NCBI RefSeq assembly: GCF_001610875.1
Contig: NZ_CP011272.1
Span: 2,647,988 to 2,711,987, forward strand
Direction: 5' to 3'
DNA: 64,000 nucleotides
Origin: Pirellula sp. SH-Sr6A
GTDB lineage: Bacteria; Planctomycetota; Planctomycetia; Pirellulales; Pirellulaceae
The first letter of the stretch is position 1. Every line of letters begins with the position of its first letter. This document shows positions 46,561 through 55,159 of this stretch, in pieces. A program made the translations under genes and the position numbers. The notes under the pieces were generated by a model. The model ran no database searches and was not told the DNA's origin. It was given only the letters and a program-made list of their open reading frames with translations.

Positions 46561-47940
46561 CTAACGACGATTCAGCTCAGTGCCTTTCTGGACGAGGCTT
46601 ATCAGCCCAAGTTGCGTGAGGTGGCGAGTAGGCAGGGCCTGATTCATGTGGCTAGCGCCAGCATTCCACCAGGGGCCATGACCATTGCCAGCACAGACCC
46701 ACGCTCGCACGCGGTCAATGCCAAGGCGAGTCAGTTCGCGGGCTCGTTTGGGCGGACGCTTCCATTGGCGCCAGTAGATGGCGCGTAACTTCCTGCGTAA
46801 CCAGCTATCAAGTTCCTCGAACGTTTTCTTCACTTCACTCTTCCGGTAGTACGACACCCAACCGATCAGGACCGGCTGCAACTGAGCAAGCACCGTACGC
46901 ACATTGCGACCTCGTGCCTTGCGGAGTTCCTCGCGTAGGCGACCCTTGAAGCGTTTGACCGATTCAGGAGACACCTTAAACTTCGGTTGGTGATGGTGCG
47001 TGAACGTATAGCCCAGGAACTTGCGGTTCCAGGGGCGGTCCACGGCACTCTTGGCTCGATTCACTGTCAGTCGCAGTTTCTCGCTCAGGAAGCGTTCGAC
47101 ACCATTAAGCACTCGCTCACCGGCGCGGTGACTGCGAACGTAAATGTTACAGTCATCAGCGTAGCGAACGAATTTGTGGCCTCGGCGTTCCAGCTCCTTG
47201 TCCAGCTCATCGAGCAGGACGTTGGACAGAAGCGGTGATAAGGGACCGCCTTGCGGCGTTCCCTCGCTGCGTGGACTCACGATGCCGCCTTCCATGATGC
47301 CAGCTTGCAGATACAAGCGGATCAGTTTCAGGATGCGTTTGTCTTGGATCTGACGTGCAAGGCGACTCATCAGGATGTCGTGATTGACGCGATCGAAGAA
47401 CTTTTCCAAGTCCATGTCGACAACCCAGCGATGCCCTGAAGCAATGTGTTCCTTGGCACGATCCAACGCCTGATGCGTACTCCGGCCTGGGCGAAACCCA
47501 AAGCTAGAATCCGAAAACATTGGATCGTAGAGCCTCGTGAGCACTTGCAGTAAAGCTTGCTGGATCAAGCGATCTAGCACTGTCGGTATGCCCAGCATGC
47601 GCATCCCTTTGCCACCGGGTTTAGGTATTTCTACCTTTCGCACAGGGCTCGGACGATACGTTCCGCTGAACAGTTCTTCCCGGTGGCGTTCCCAATGCTC
47701 TCGGCAGTAGCCTGGCAGTTCATCGACGGTCACCCCATCAACGCCTGCGGCTCCTTTATTACCGACAACACGGCTCAACGCCTGCAACATATTGCTGCGG
47801 CTTAGCACCTCCTCCATCGTGACGGTGACTGAATGTTCAGTGTTCTCATTGCATGCCGGAAGTGTTTGACGCGCGTACGAATTACCCTCAGCGGTTCCGC
47901 CGCATACTCTTGTTCGCCGCTCAGGCTTCTCAGCCGTCAT
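46561..47940 (-). CDS. ltrA: Group II intron reverse transcriptase/maturase
   Basis: A 459-residue intron-encoded protein. The reverse transcriptase has GAAGVDGVTVDELPGYC, IPTVLDRLIQQALLQVL, SFGFRPGRSTHQAL, VDMDLEKFFD, GTPQGGPLSPLLSN and the catalytic YADDCNIYV. The maturase (X/GIIM) domain spans roughly residues 320-400 with GWVSYYR. No HNH nuclease is visible at the C-terminus, so it belongs to a class without endonuclease. It lies in the domain IV position between the 5' domains and domain V. The frame is intact. Confidence 0.95.
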   Translation of the reverse strand: MTAEKPERRTRVCGGTAEGNSYARQTLPACNENTEHSVTVTMEEVLSRSNMLQALSRVVGNKGAAGVDGVTVDELPGYCREHWERHREELFSGTYRPSPVRKVEIPKPGGKGMRMLGIPTVLDRLIQQALLQVLTRLYDPMFSDSSFGFRPGRSTHQALDRAKEHIASGHRWVVDMDLEKFFDRVNHDILMSRLARQIQDKRILKLIRLYLQAGIMEGGIVSPRSEGTPQGGPLSPLLSNVLLDELDKELERRGHKFVRYADDCNIYVRSHRAGERVLNGVERFLSEKLRLTVNRAKSAVDRPWNRKFLGYTFTHHHQPKFKVSPESVKRFKGRLREELRKARGRNVRTVLAQLQPVLIGWVSYYRKSEVKKTFEELDSWLRRKLRAIYWRQWKRPPKRARELTRLGIDRVRAWVCAGNGHGPWWNAGASHMNQALPTRHLTQLGLISLVQKGTELNRR

Positions 47941-48426
47941 CTCTGCGTCTACCTCACATCACGAATACTTTGCACCAAACGGTTAAACTTGTTCGGCCCT
48001 TCGTCAGCTAAAGCCTCCGACTACTATGGCCTCTGCTGACTTCTACGGTGACATCGTAACCTCTTGCGAGGCAACTAGCTTTGCAGCATCCCCGTAGATC
48101 TCTCAGGGTAAGACGCGTAACTTTCCTCTCGTATATTCGCCGCATATACGCCGACTCGGTCCGAATGACATTGGGCTTTGAATCTTCGTGCCTTCTCGCC
48201 CACCGGGTCGTCGCCTCGTATACGGTTCGTGTACCTCGAACCGAGAGTTTGCCTGCTGCTTCCTTCAGATTCAGAGTTGCCCCTGACACCCTTGCAGTCG
48301 ACTAGGAGTTCCTGTCATCAAGGCCTCCATCGGGACTTGCACCCGACAAGTTACTTCCTGGTTCACTTTCGCTTGCCAGTTGCGAGCGTCAGTCAATGAC
48401 GCTCCGCGTCATGCCTGACGCACACG

Positions 48427-48465
48427 AAAAAACCCTGCAAATCACTGGGAAATGCAGGGTTTTTA
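48427..48465 (-). terminator. Intrinsic terminator of tRNA-Pro; intron insertion site
   Basis: On the minus strand AAAACCCTGCA and TGCAGGGTTTT form an 11-bp stem, with the T-run extending on the left to TTTTTT. The intron begins four bases beyond it. The stem has A-runs and T-runs on both sides, so it could terminate in both directions. Confidence 0.88.
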
Positions 48466-48469
48466 GTAA

Positions 48470-48545
48470 TCGGGCCGGGGAGATTCGAACTCCCGACCTC
48501 TACCACCCCAAGGTAGCGCGCTAATCCAGGCTGCGCTACGGCCCG
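48470..48545 (-). tRNA. tRNA-Pro (anticodon GGG)
   Basis: A 76-base cloverleaf on the minus strand: acceptor CGGGCCG pairs perfectly with CGGCCCG, anticodon stem CTACC/GGTAG with loop TTGGGGT, T-loop TTCGAAT flanked by GGGAG and CTCCC. The anticodon is at 48507-48509. Discriminator A at 48470. It is followed by its own terminator and the group II intron. Confidence 0.94.
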
Positions 48546-48684
48546 ATTTTTCCAAGTTCTGCCAAGGCAAACCACGACTTGCGGTGCAAATCGACGATTG
48601 ACACCCGGCTTTACTGGAACGGAGAAGTGTAATCCAAGATCCCGCCACCGCCAAGAGCATCGGCCCCCTGAAAGCATCCCACGC

Positions 48685-50160
48685 ATGCGTGCCCCTCGAT
48701 CCGCGACCCTGGTTTTTCCGCACCAACTCTTTCCCGATCTCACGGGAAAATTCCCAACTACCGATATCTTCTGGATCGAAGACCCATTGTTTTTCTGCCA
48801 ATATTCCTTCCATCGGCAGAAGCTTATGCTTCATCGGGCTTCGATGCGCTGGCACTTTGATCATGCCGCTGTCCCCCAGGGTGGACGGAAACACTATGTC
48901 GAAGCCCATACCCTTTCCACGTCCAAGGATCTTGCCCAAGTCTTGGCGGAGCATCGAATCTCCGAGGCTCACCTCATCGACCCCGAAGACGACTTCCTGG
49001 CCCGTCGACTCGGCTCCGCATTGAACCACGCCGGGATTCACTTGATCCTCCATCCCTCTCCCAATTTCATCACCTCCATCGCCGACATCGATCGCTGGAC
49101 CGAAGGGAAGAAAAAATACTTCTTTACCAACTTCTACATCGAGCAACGGAATCGATTGGGATTGCTCCTCGACGAGGAAGGAAAGCCGGTCGGTGGTAAA
49201 TGGAGCTTCGATACCGACAACCGTAAAAAACTCCCCAAAGGGATCCGCTTGCCAGCTGTCGAGGCCCCGGAACCCAGCCCCTACTCGACCGAAGCGCGCG
49301 AGTACGTCCGCCAGCGTTTTCCCCACGCGATTGGCGACGATCTAGCCCTGATGTATCCGTTTCAGCACTCCGAAGCCCATCGATGGCTCCTCCGCTTTAT
49401 CGACGAACGGCTCGCTCAATTCGGTGACTTCGAAGACGCGATCGACCGCGAGGCATCTGTTCTGTTTCATTCCGTTCTCACCCCGATGCTCAACATCGGC
49501 TTGATCGCTCCCGAGACGATTATCGACGAGGCTATGAAGCGTCGAGACCGAGTGCCGTTGAACTCTCTCGAGGGCTTTCTACGTCAAGTGATCGGATGGC
49601 GCGAGTACATGCGGATTGTATATCGGAAGCTAGGACGGCTCCAACGGACTCGTAATTTCTGGGGGCATGAGCGACCGATGCCCCAAGCATTGTACGACGG
49701 CACCACGGGGATCGAGCCGGTCGACGTCGTCATTCGTCGAACGCTCCGCACGGGCTACTGCCATCACATCGAACGACTGATGATCCTTGGCAATTTCATG
49801 TTGCTTTGCGAAATCGATCCCGATGCCATTTATCAATGGTTCATGGAGTTGTTCGTCGACGCTTACGACTGGGTGATGGTACCTAATGTCTATGGCATGA
49901 GTCAGCACGCCGATGGCGGCATGATCACGACCAAGCCCTATATCAGCGGCTCTTCCTATGTGCTCAAGATGAGCAACTTCAAGAAAGGAGATTGGTGCGA
50001 AATCTGGGATGGCCTCTACTGGCGATTCATGCACCGGCATCGTGCATTCTTTGAACGCAATCCGCGGATGAGTGTCATGACGAAGCAGCTCGATAAGATG
50101 GGATCGAAACTGGATCGTCATCTTGAAGTTTCGGAGGGATTCTTGCAGAGAATGCAATAG
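48685..50160 (+). CDS. Photolyase/cryptochrome-related protein (DPRP, PhrB-like)
   Basis: A 491-residue protein from the ATG at 48685 (the frame is open to an upstream TTG). The N-terminal Rossmann domain (TLVFPHQLF) and the long FAD-binding helical domain match PhrB-type (6-4) photolyases: YMRIVYRKLGRLQRTRNFWGHERPMP, RTGYCHHIERLMILGNFMLL, YDWVMVPNVYGMSQHADGG and TKPYISGSSYVLKMSNF. The region that holds the iron-sulfur cluster cysteines in PhrB here reads FKKGDWCEIWDGLYWRF, with one Cys. The gene stands alone beside tRNA-Pro. It may repair DNA or act as a light sensor. Confidence 0.88.
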   Translation: MRAPRSATLVFPHQLFPDLTGKFPTTDIFWIEDPLFFCQYSFHRQKLMLHRASMRWHFDHAAVPQGGRKHYVEAHTLSTSKDLAQVLAEHRISEAHLIDPEDDFLARRLGSALNHAGIHLILHPSPNFITSIADIDRWTEGKKKYFFTNFYIEQRNRLGLLLDEEGKPVGGKWSFDTDNRKKLPKGIRLPAVEAPEPSPYSTEAREYVRQRFPHAIGDDLALMYPFQHSEAHRWLLRFIDERLAQFGDFEDAIDREASVLFHSVLTPMLNIGLIAPETIIDEAMKRRDRVPLNSLEGFLRQVIGWREYMRIVYRKLGRLQRTRNFWGHERPMPQALYDGTTGIEPVDVVIRRTLRTGYCHHIERLMILGNFMLLCEIDPDAIYQWFMELFVDAYDWVMVPNVYGMSQHADGGMITTKPYISGSSYVLKMSNFKKGDWCEIWDGLYWRFMHRHRAFFERNPRMSVMTKQLDKMGSKLDRHLEVSEGFLQRMQ

Positions 50161-50231
50161 CCGAACTCATCGGCACCTGTTGCGATCGATTACGATGATG
50201 GGCAGCAGAACCCTCGCCAGGAGCACCGGCT

Positions 50232-52457
50232 ATGAATGAAGTACGGATCGAAGACTCGTTGCCGGAGAATCCTGCCGTATCAGTTCCTCGCCCCAGGTGG
50301 TTTCATTGTTGGCCGCTCGGGCTGTTCCTTCTCGTTCTCTTTTCGTTCGATTGTTTGTTGCCCTCTGCCATGAACATTCTGCCGCGAGAAATCTCGAAGG
50401 GATATCTCGGCGTTTTCGTTGGTCATCTTCTGATCGCGTCGATCGTGGCATCTCTGCTCTTTCCAAGCTGGATTCTGGGTACTCTCGTTGGGTCGCTCTT
50501 CGTTTCGATCGCTTTTGGGTCGGTGCTTTGGGGGAGTGGTAGCTACAGCTTGCTCGTTCAGGGTGGAGAGGGTCAGGTATGGAGATTGATTTGGGGAGTA
50601 CTCCCAGCTCCCTTTGTCGTTCTCGCGTGTTCCCTACCCCTTCTTATCATTCGCTCGCTCCGGGGCTGGCGCATCCAGAGAACGGAAGCGAGGGTCCATG
50701 GAGGTCAGCGCATTCGACTCGAGGATATTTTCTTGACCATGATCGTCTTGGCTGCCGTCTTGAGTTTGTCTATCGCCCCTAGCATCGCGATGGAAATCGA
50801 ACGCAGGGATTATTTGTTGGGTATTGCAGTCATCGGCGCCTTCCTCATGTTTGTCTGTCTCTTGGGGGGAATCCCATTCCTTTGGATTCGGCACTGGAAG
50901 CAAGACCCGTTGTCACGCATTGGGGCTCCATTCATTTGGATGCTGTTGGTCGGTATCCTTTCTTCGATGCTCTATTCACTTTATATGGAGTTACAACGCT
51001 CGACGATCGCCGTGAGCAGCCTTACCAGCATGTGCGTCGCAGCTTTTTTCATTGCGACTCTTCCCATCCTCTTTATGGAATCGCTTCGTGCCTCTGGCTT
51101 TCAATTCGTTTCGCAATTCCCACCGAAGAGTGAACAGCAGGTCTCAGAAAAGGAAGAGGCATTGATTCGCCGTTCACAATGGCAACAACGCCTTGGAGCT
51201 GGCATCATGGCGTTGATGGCGATTGGCATTCATATTCCCGCCAGCAACCTGAACAAATCTCGCATTGCGGAGGACCAATGGCTCGCAGATCGCTATCAGC
51301 AAATTCATGAACAAGGTGGCGAGCTTCGTGTGTCTAGAGGACAAATCGTGTCTGTCGCGTTTAGCGATCCCAAGTTTCAATCCGTCGACATCGAACAATT
51401 CCCTGCACCAGAGCAGGTGGAGCGACTTTCCCTCGCAGGAGCCACCGTCGGGGATGAGATCGTTTCCAGCCTGAGTCGCTATACAAGTCTCCAGTCCTTA
51501 GACCTTTCGCATACCGGAATCACAGACTCATCGGTTCCAGCACTTCGCGAGCAGACTGGGCTTAAGCATCTTTCCATTTCAGGTACAAAGCTTTCGAGGG
51601 ACTCCATCCTACGCCTTGCCAGCCTATGGCATCTGCAAGAGCTCGATTTGGGGGACCTCGACTTGGACAATGAGTTCCGTTTGCCGTCGACTTGGAGTTT
51701 AAAGCCAGAGCGATCGATCTCTTTGAAGGGGAATCGGAGACTAACAGATGCATTGGCCTCGCATCCTGAAAATGATCTGAGCAGGGGCCGATTTGGCTAT
51801 TTGGATTTCAGCAGTACGGGGATCACCGGTTCCTTATTTGAAAAACCAATTTCGGTCCGACGATTGACCCTGCACGATGTCCGAATCACCGATGACATTA
51901 TGGCTAGGTACGCGTCCAACATGCGAGTATCCGGATTCCTCTCCTTGGAGCATACGCTTTTGACCGATGCCATCTTGCCTGTGATGGCTGCTTCGATCCC
52001 CAGCATGAGTTGGTCGCTTGGAGATGGAAACTTCACGGATGCGGGACTTTCCGCATTGAAATCGGTAGGCTTCATCAAGTTAGAGTTGCGAGGAAAACAG
52101 TTCACTGGAGTTTGTTTCGAAACGTGGAGCCCCATGCTTTACGAAATCAATTTCTCCGGATCGAGCCTCTCGGACGATACGATCGAACACCTGCGGAATA
52201 TGGGCTCCCTACAGTCCATTGGATTGGCAGGAACCGCGATTACCGATCGATCCCTGGCGGAGATCGCGCGTTTTCCGATGACGCTCGCGACGATTGATGT
52301 GAGCGATACCTCCGTCACCGTCGAAGGATTAACGGAGTACATGAGTCCCTACACCGAAATTGTGGTACGACCGGGACAATTCACCCCGGAGGAGCTCCGA
52401 TTGCTCCGTTCTAGGATGACGGTGTCTGTTGGACGCAGCGTTCGAAGTTATAGGTAG
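50232..52457 (+). CDS. Membrane protein with C-terminal leucine-rich repeat domain
   Basis: A 741-residue protein. Residues 1-340 contain about nine membrane helices (for example LGLFLLVLFSFDCLLPSAM, LLIASIVASLLFPSWILGTLV, IWMLLVGILSSMLYSLYM, CVAAFFIATLPILFM). From about residue 370 leucine-rich repeats follow with the frame L-x-x-L-x-L-x-x-T-x-I: SLQSLDLSHTGITDSSVPAL, GLKHLSISGTKLSRDSILRL, LQSIGLAGTAITDRSLAEIA. LRR arrays of this type are common in planctomycetes. The role is unknown; a receptor-like or scaffold protein is possible. It ends seven bases before the converging aroA gene. Confidence 0.85.
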   Translation: MNEVRIEDSLPENPAVSVPRPRWFHCWPLGLFLLVLFSFDCLLPSAMNILPREISKGYLGVFVGHLLIASIVASLLFPSWILGTLVGSLFVSIAFGSVLWGSGSYSLLVQGGEGQVWRLIWGVLPAPFVVLACSLPLLIIRSLRGWRIQRTEARVHGGQRIRLEDIFLTMIVLAAVLSLSIAPSIAMEIERRDYLLGIAVIGAFLMFVCLLGGIPFLWIRHWKQDPLSRIGAPFIWMLLVGILSSMLYSLYMELQRSTIAVSSLTSMCVAAFFIATLPILFMESLRASGFQFVSQFPPKSEQQVSEKEEALIRRSQWQQRLGAGIMALMAIGIHIPASNLNKSRIAEDQWLADRYQQIHEQGGELRVSRGQIVSVAFSDPKFQSVDIEQFPAPEQVERLSLAGATVGDEIVSSLSRYTSLQSLDLSHTGITDSSVPALREQTGLKHLSISGTKLSRDSILRLASLWHLQELDLGDLDLDNEFRLPSTWSLKPERSISLKGNRRLTDALASHPENDLSRGRFGYLDFSSTGITGSLFEKPISVRRLTLHDVRITDDIMARYASNMRVSGFLSLEHTLLTDAILPVMAASIPSMSWSLGDGNFTDAGLSALKSVGFIKLELRGKQFTGVCFETWSPMLYEINFSGSSLSDDTIEHLRNMGSLQSIGLAGTAITDRSLAEIARFPMTLATIDVSDTSVTVEGLTEYMSPYTEIVVRPGQFTPEELRLLRSRMTVSVGRSVRSYR

Positions 52458-52464
52458 GGGGAGG

Positions 52465-53784
52465 CTATCGGTAGCAAGGGGACTGGCCAATCAGTTCCCC
52501 CATCACCTCAAAGTATCTCGGAAAGGTCTTGTTCGTGCATCGAGGGTCCAGAATCGTGATTCCGGGCGTACGCATTCCTATCAACGCGAAACTCATCGCC
52601 ATACGATGGTCATGATAGGTTTCCAAAACGGCTGGGTGGTAGGCCCCCGGTTGGATTGTCAGTCCATCTTCGTGCTCGGTTACTTGCGCCCCGACTTTGC
52701 GAAGCTCTTTTGCCAAGTCACCGATTCGATCGGTTTCTTTATGGCGATTGTGAGCGACCCCGCGGATACGCGTTGGTCCCTCCGCGAACATGGCGATGGG
52801 AGCCAAGGTCTGAACCGTATCGCTGATCGCATTCATATCGATATCGATCCCTCGCAATGGTTTGCCAATGACTTCGATGAAATCCTCACCGTAGATGGCC
52901 TCGCATCCCATCTTTTCCAAAACGTCGACGAATCCAACATCCCCCTGCAAAGCCCCTCGCGAGAGACCTTGCACACGCACTCTTCCACCGGTGATCGCCG
53001 CTGCCCCCCAAAAGTAACTTGCTGCCGAGCCATCTGGCTCGATCGCATATTCGCAACCCCGGTAGTGCATCGGTGCATTGATCTTGTAATGGAGGTTGGC
53101 CGAGTTCTCCGATGGATGGCTCTCCACCGAGACGCCGAAGGATTGCATCACAGCAGCGGTCATCTCCACATAAGGCTTGGACACCAGTTCCCCGGTTACT
53201 TGAATGGCAATCGGGGCTCGCGCATAGGGAGCTGCCATCATCATTCCGCTCAAGAACTGGCTGGAGACATTCCCTGCGACCTGAGCGACGCCGCCATGGA
53301 GCCCACGACCGTGGATTCGCACAGGGGGGCAGTTGGGGTTGGACTCGTTTTCGCTGCGAAGGTCGGCACCTAGATCACGCAATCCGTGGATGAGATCTGC
53401 GATGGGCCTTTCGCGCATGCGAGCTACGCCGTCAAGTCGGTATTCGCCTTGGGTTGCGGCCAAGGCTGCCGTTAGGAATCGGATGGAGGTTCCGCTATTC
53501 GCGATGAACAAGTCACCATGAGGCGTGGGGGGTTGACCACCACACCCTTCAATCCGTACTACCTCCGCTTGTTTGTCCCAATGCAGGGTGAGGCCAAGGG
53601 TTCTCCAAGCCTCGATCATCACTTCGGTATCCTCGCTTTCGAGGACACCCGACAGAACGGACTCTCCCCGAGCCATCGCAGCACAGATCAATGCGCGGTT
53701 TGTGATACTTTTCGAGCCTGGGACACGCGCTTTCCCCGACACGGGTGCAGCGACTGGTTCAAACTGAACGGATTGAGGTTTCAC
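52465..53784 (-). CDS. aroA: 3-phosphoshikimate 1-carboxyvinyltransferase (EPSP synthase)
   Basis: About 439 residues from GTG 53784 (a longer frame to a TTG at 53841 overlaps the neighbouring gene). It joins phosphoenolpyruvate to shikimate 3-phosphate in the chorismate pathway. Substrate-binding motifs are VPGSKSITNRAL, NSGTSIRFLTAAL, GVARMRERPI, QFLSGMMMA, EPDGSAASYF and HNRHKETDRIG, all in order. NSGTSIRFL corresponds to the N-(A/S)-GT motif, here with Ser. Two-domain size is normal. It is the only amino acid-pathway gene in this part and is followed on the same strand by a PQQ-propeller gene upstream of it. Confidence 0.96.
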   Translation of the reverse strand: MKPQSVQFEPVAAPVSGKARVPGSKSITNRALICAAMARGESVLSGVLESEDTEVMIEAWRTLGLTLHWDKQAEVVRIEGCGGQPPTPHGDLFIANSGTSIRFLTAALAATQGEYRLDGVARMRERPIADLIHGLRDLGADLRSENESNPNCPPVRIHGRGLHGGVAQVAGNVSSQFLSGMMMAAPYARAPIAIQVTGELVSKPYVEMTAAVMQSFGVSVESHPSENSANLHYKINAPMHYRGCEYAIEPDGSAASYFWGAAAITGGRVRVQGLSRGALQGDVGFVDVLEKMGCEAIYGEDFIEVIGKPLRGIDIDMNAISDTVQTLAPIAMFAEGPTRIRGVAHNRHKETDRIGDLAKELRKVGAQVTEHEDGLTIQPGAYHPAVLETYHDHRMAMSFALIGMRTPGITILDPRCTNKTFPRYFEVMGELIGQSPCYR

Positions 53785-53822
53785 CGAGAATGCGTCTAAA
53801 GTGTGAGGGAAAGGAGAGAAAA

Positions 53823-55076
53823 CTACTCTGCAATTTTCCAAAGCGATGACACGCTGCGGACGAACATCGCGTTACCCGAGATAGCAGGCGAGCCGAGCAC
53901 TTCTTCGCCCAGCGGATTCGTTGCAAGTTTTTCACCACCCTCAACTCCGAGTTTCACTACCGAGCAGACGCCGTCTTGCGAGAACAGATAAAGTCGATCT
54001 CCAACGATGACGGGAGAGGACCAAATGCTTCCTTCCGCGATGCGGAGCTGCCACACGACCGCACCGGTGTATATATCGCTGCACACGAGCACCGTTCGAT
54101 TGACGGTATACATCCGTCCGTCCTTCACGAGAGGTGAGCAAGCATTCGAATTGGCTTTGTTCGATGTCCAGAGCTTGCTCGGTGTCCCGGAGCTAGATAG
54201 ATCGAAAGCGGTGATCCCGCCGGCTGGAACGTAGAGTTTATTTTCAAACACAAGAGATGATGGGACGGGTGAGCAAGCTGTTTCCAATCGCCAAACAAGG
54301 GAACCATCTTTGGGTTTCACGGCCAAGACATCGTCACCCGAATGCATCACGACGAGTTTCTTTCCTTCCGCGTCGGTCATGGAAGTCGGAGAGGACCAAT
54401 TCGCTTTGGTGGGGCGATCGATCTTCCAGAGGATTGCGCCGGTTTTCGCATCGAGCCCGGCCGCAAACGAATCCCCTTGGCATTCGATTTGGATCACACA
54501 CACGCCATCGATGAGCAGAGGAGAAGAGCTCATTCCCGTGTCGTTGGCAGCTTTCGGGAACTCCGAAGTGAGAGATCGATACCAGAGCAAGTCGCCTTGG
54601 AGTGACACGCAGGCCAAGTCATTGGAGCTAAAGAATGCGTAGACGTTCTTGCCGTCCGAGGCGGGAGTCGGCGCTGCATTGGCACTGGTCGGGTGTGAGT
54701 AGGGGCGACCTCGCGCGATCAACTCTTGCTCCCAAAGTTTCTTGCCGTCCTTCGCGTCAAAGCTGAGCAAAAAGAGACGGCGTTGGTCCATCCCCCCGCT
54801 GCTGGTCGTGATGATTTGGTCTCCAACGACAATCGCTCCCCCAACCGATCGGCCTGGGATATCGACTTTCCAAGCGACGTTCTTCTTTGTCTCTCCCCCG
54901 AATTCGACAGGAAGACTCACGCCAGACAGGACAGGGTTCGCCGTTTCGCCGCGGAATTGCGGCCAATCGGCGAGTGCATTCGTTAGGGGCAACACCAGCG
55001 GACCGACTGCTACAGCCGAGCTCAATAGAAAAAGGGCGAAGGATCGTTGAATCGAAAATGATTTAATGAAAGACAT
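53823..55076 (-). CDS. Secreted PQQ-like beta-propeller protein
   Basis: A 417-residue protein from the ATG at 55076. A signal peptide ends near NALADWPQFRG, and PQFRG is the standard opening of the PQQ_2 propeller family. Blade signatures recur: WKVDIPGRSVGGAIVVGDQI, LLSFDAKDGKKLWEQEL, AGLDAKTGAILWKIDRP, LAVKPKDGSLVWRLE, YTGAVVWQLRIAEG. No heme motif is present, so it is not an alcohol dehydrogenase of the quinohaemoprotein type. These propellers are common and of unknown substrate. The HEAT-like secreted protein gene at 55160-56314 lies directly upstream on the same strand. Confidence 0.88.
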   Translation of the reverse strand: MSFIKSFSIQRSFALFLLSSAVAVGPLVLPLTNALADWPQFRGETANPVLSGVSLPVEFGGETKKNVAWKVDIPGRSVGGAIVVGDQIITTSSGGMDQRRLFLLSFDAKDGKKLWEQELIARGRPYSHPTSANAAPTPASDGKNVYAFFSSNDLACVSLQGDLLWYRSLTSEFPKAANDTGMSSSPLLIDGVCVIQIECQGDSFAAGLDAKTGAILWKIDRPTKANWSSPTSMTDAEGKKLVVMHSGDDVLAVKPKDGSLVWRLETACSPVPSSLVFENKLYVPAGGITAFDLSSSGTPSKLWTSNKANSNACSPLVKDGRMYTVNRTVLVCSDIYTGAVVWQLRIAEGSIWSSPVIVGDRLYLFSQDGVCSVVKLGVEGGEKLATNPLGEEVLGSPAISGNAMFVRSVSSLWKIAE

Positions 55077-55159
55077 GTCAGACGGTCCGGATAAATAGGA
55101 ATCGCACGTTGAGTTGGAATCGGTGAAGGAGTGAGAGCGAGCCATTCGCATTCCGCAGA

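Larger units (their letters stand above)
46484..48423 (-). mobile_element. Group II intron
   Basis: On the minus strand the element starts with GUGCG at 48423 and ends near 46484 with the 3' sequence CUACCCGAU. The 5' 480 bases are non-coding and contain the domain I phrases GAAGUAACUUG and CGGGUGCAAGUCCCG, then the maturase gene occupies the domain IV position, and a domain V/VI pair follows. Its left neighbour exon is the terminator hairpin of tRNA-Pro. Total length about 1,940 bases. Confidence 0.88.

Noticed and set aside
52429-53373. Open plus-strand frame of about 314 codons
   Set aside because: Lies antisense to aroA, whose motifs are clear.
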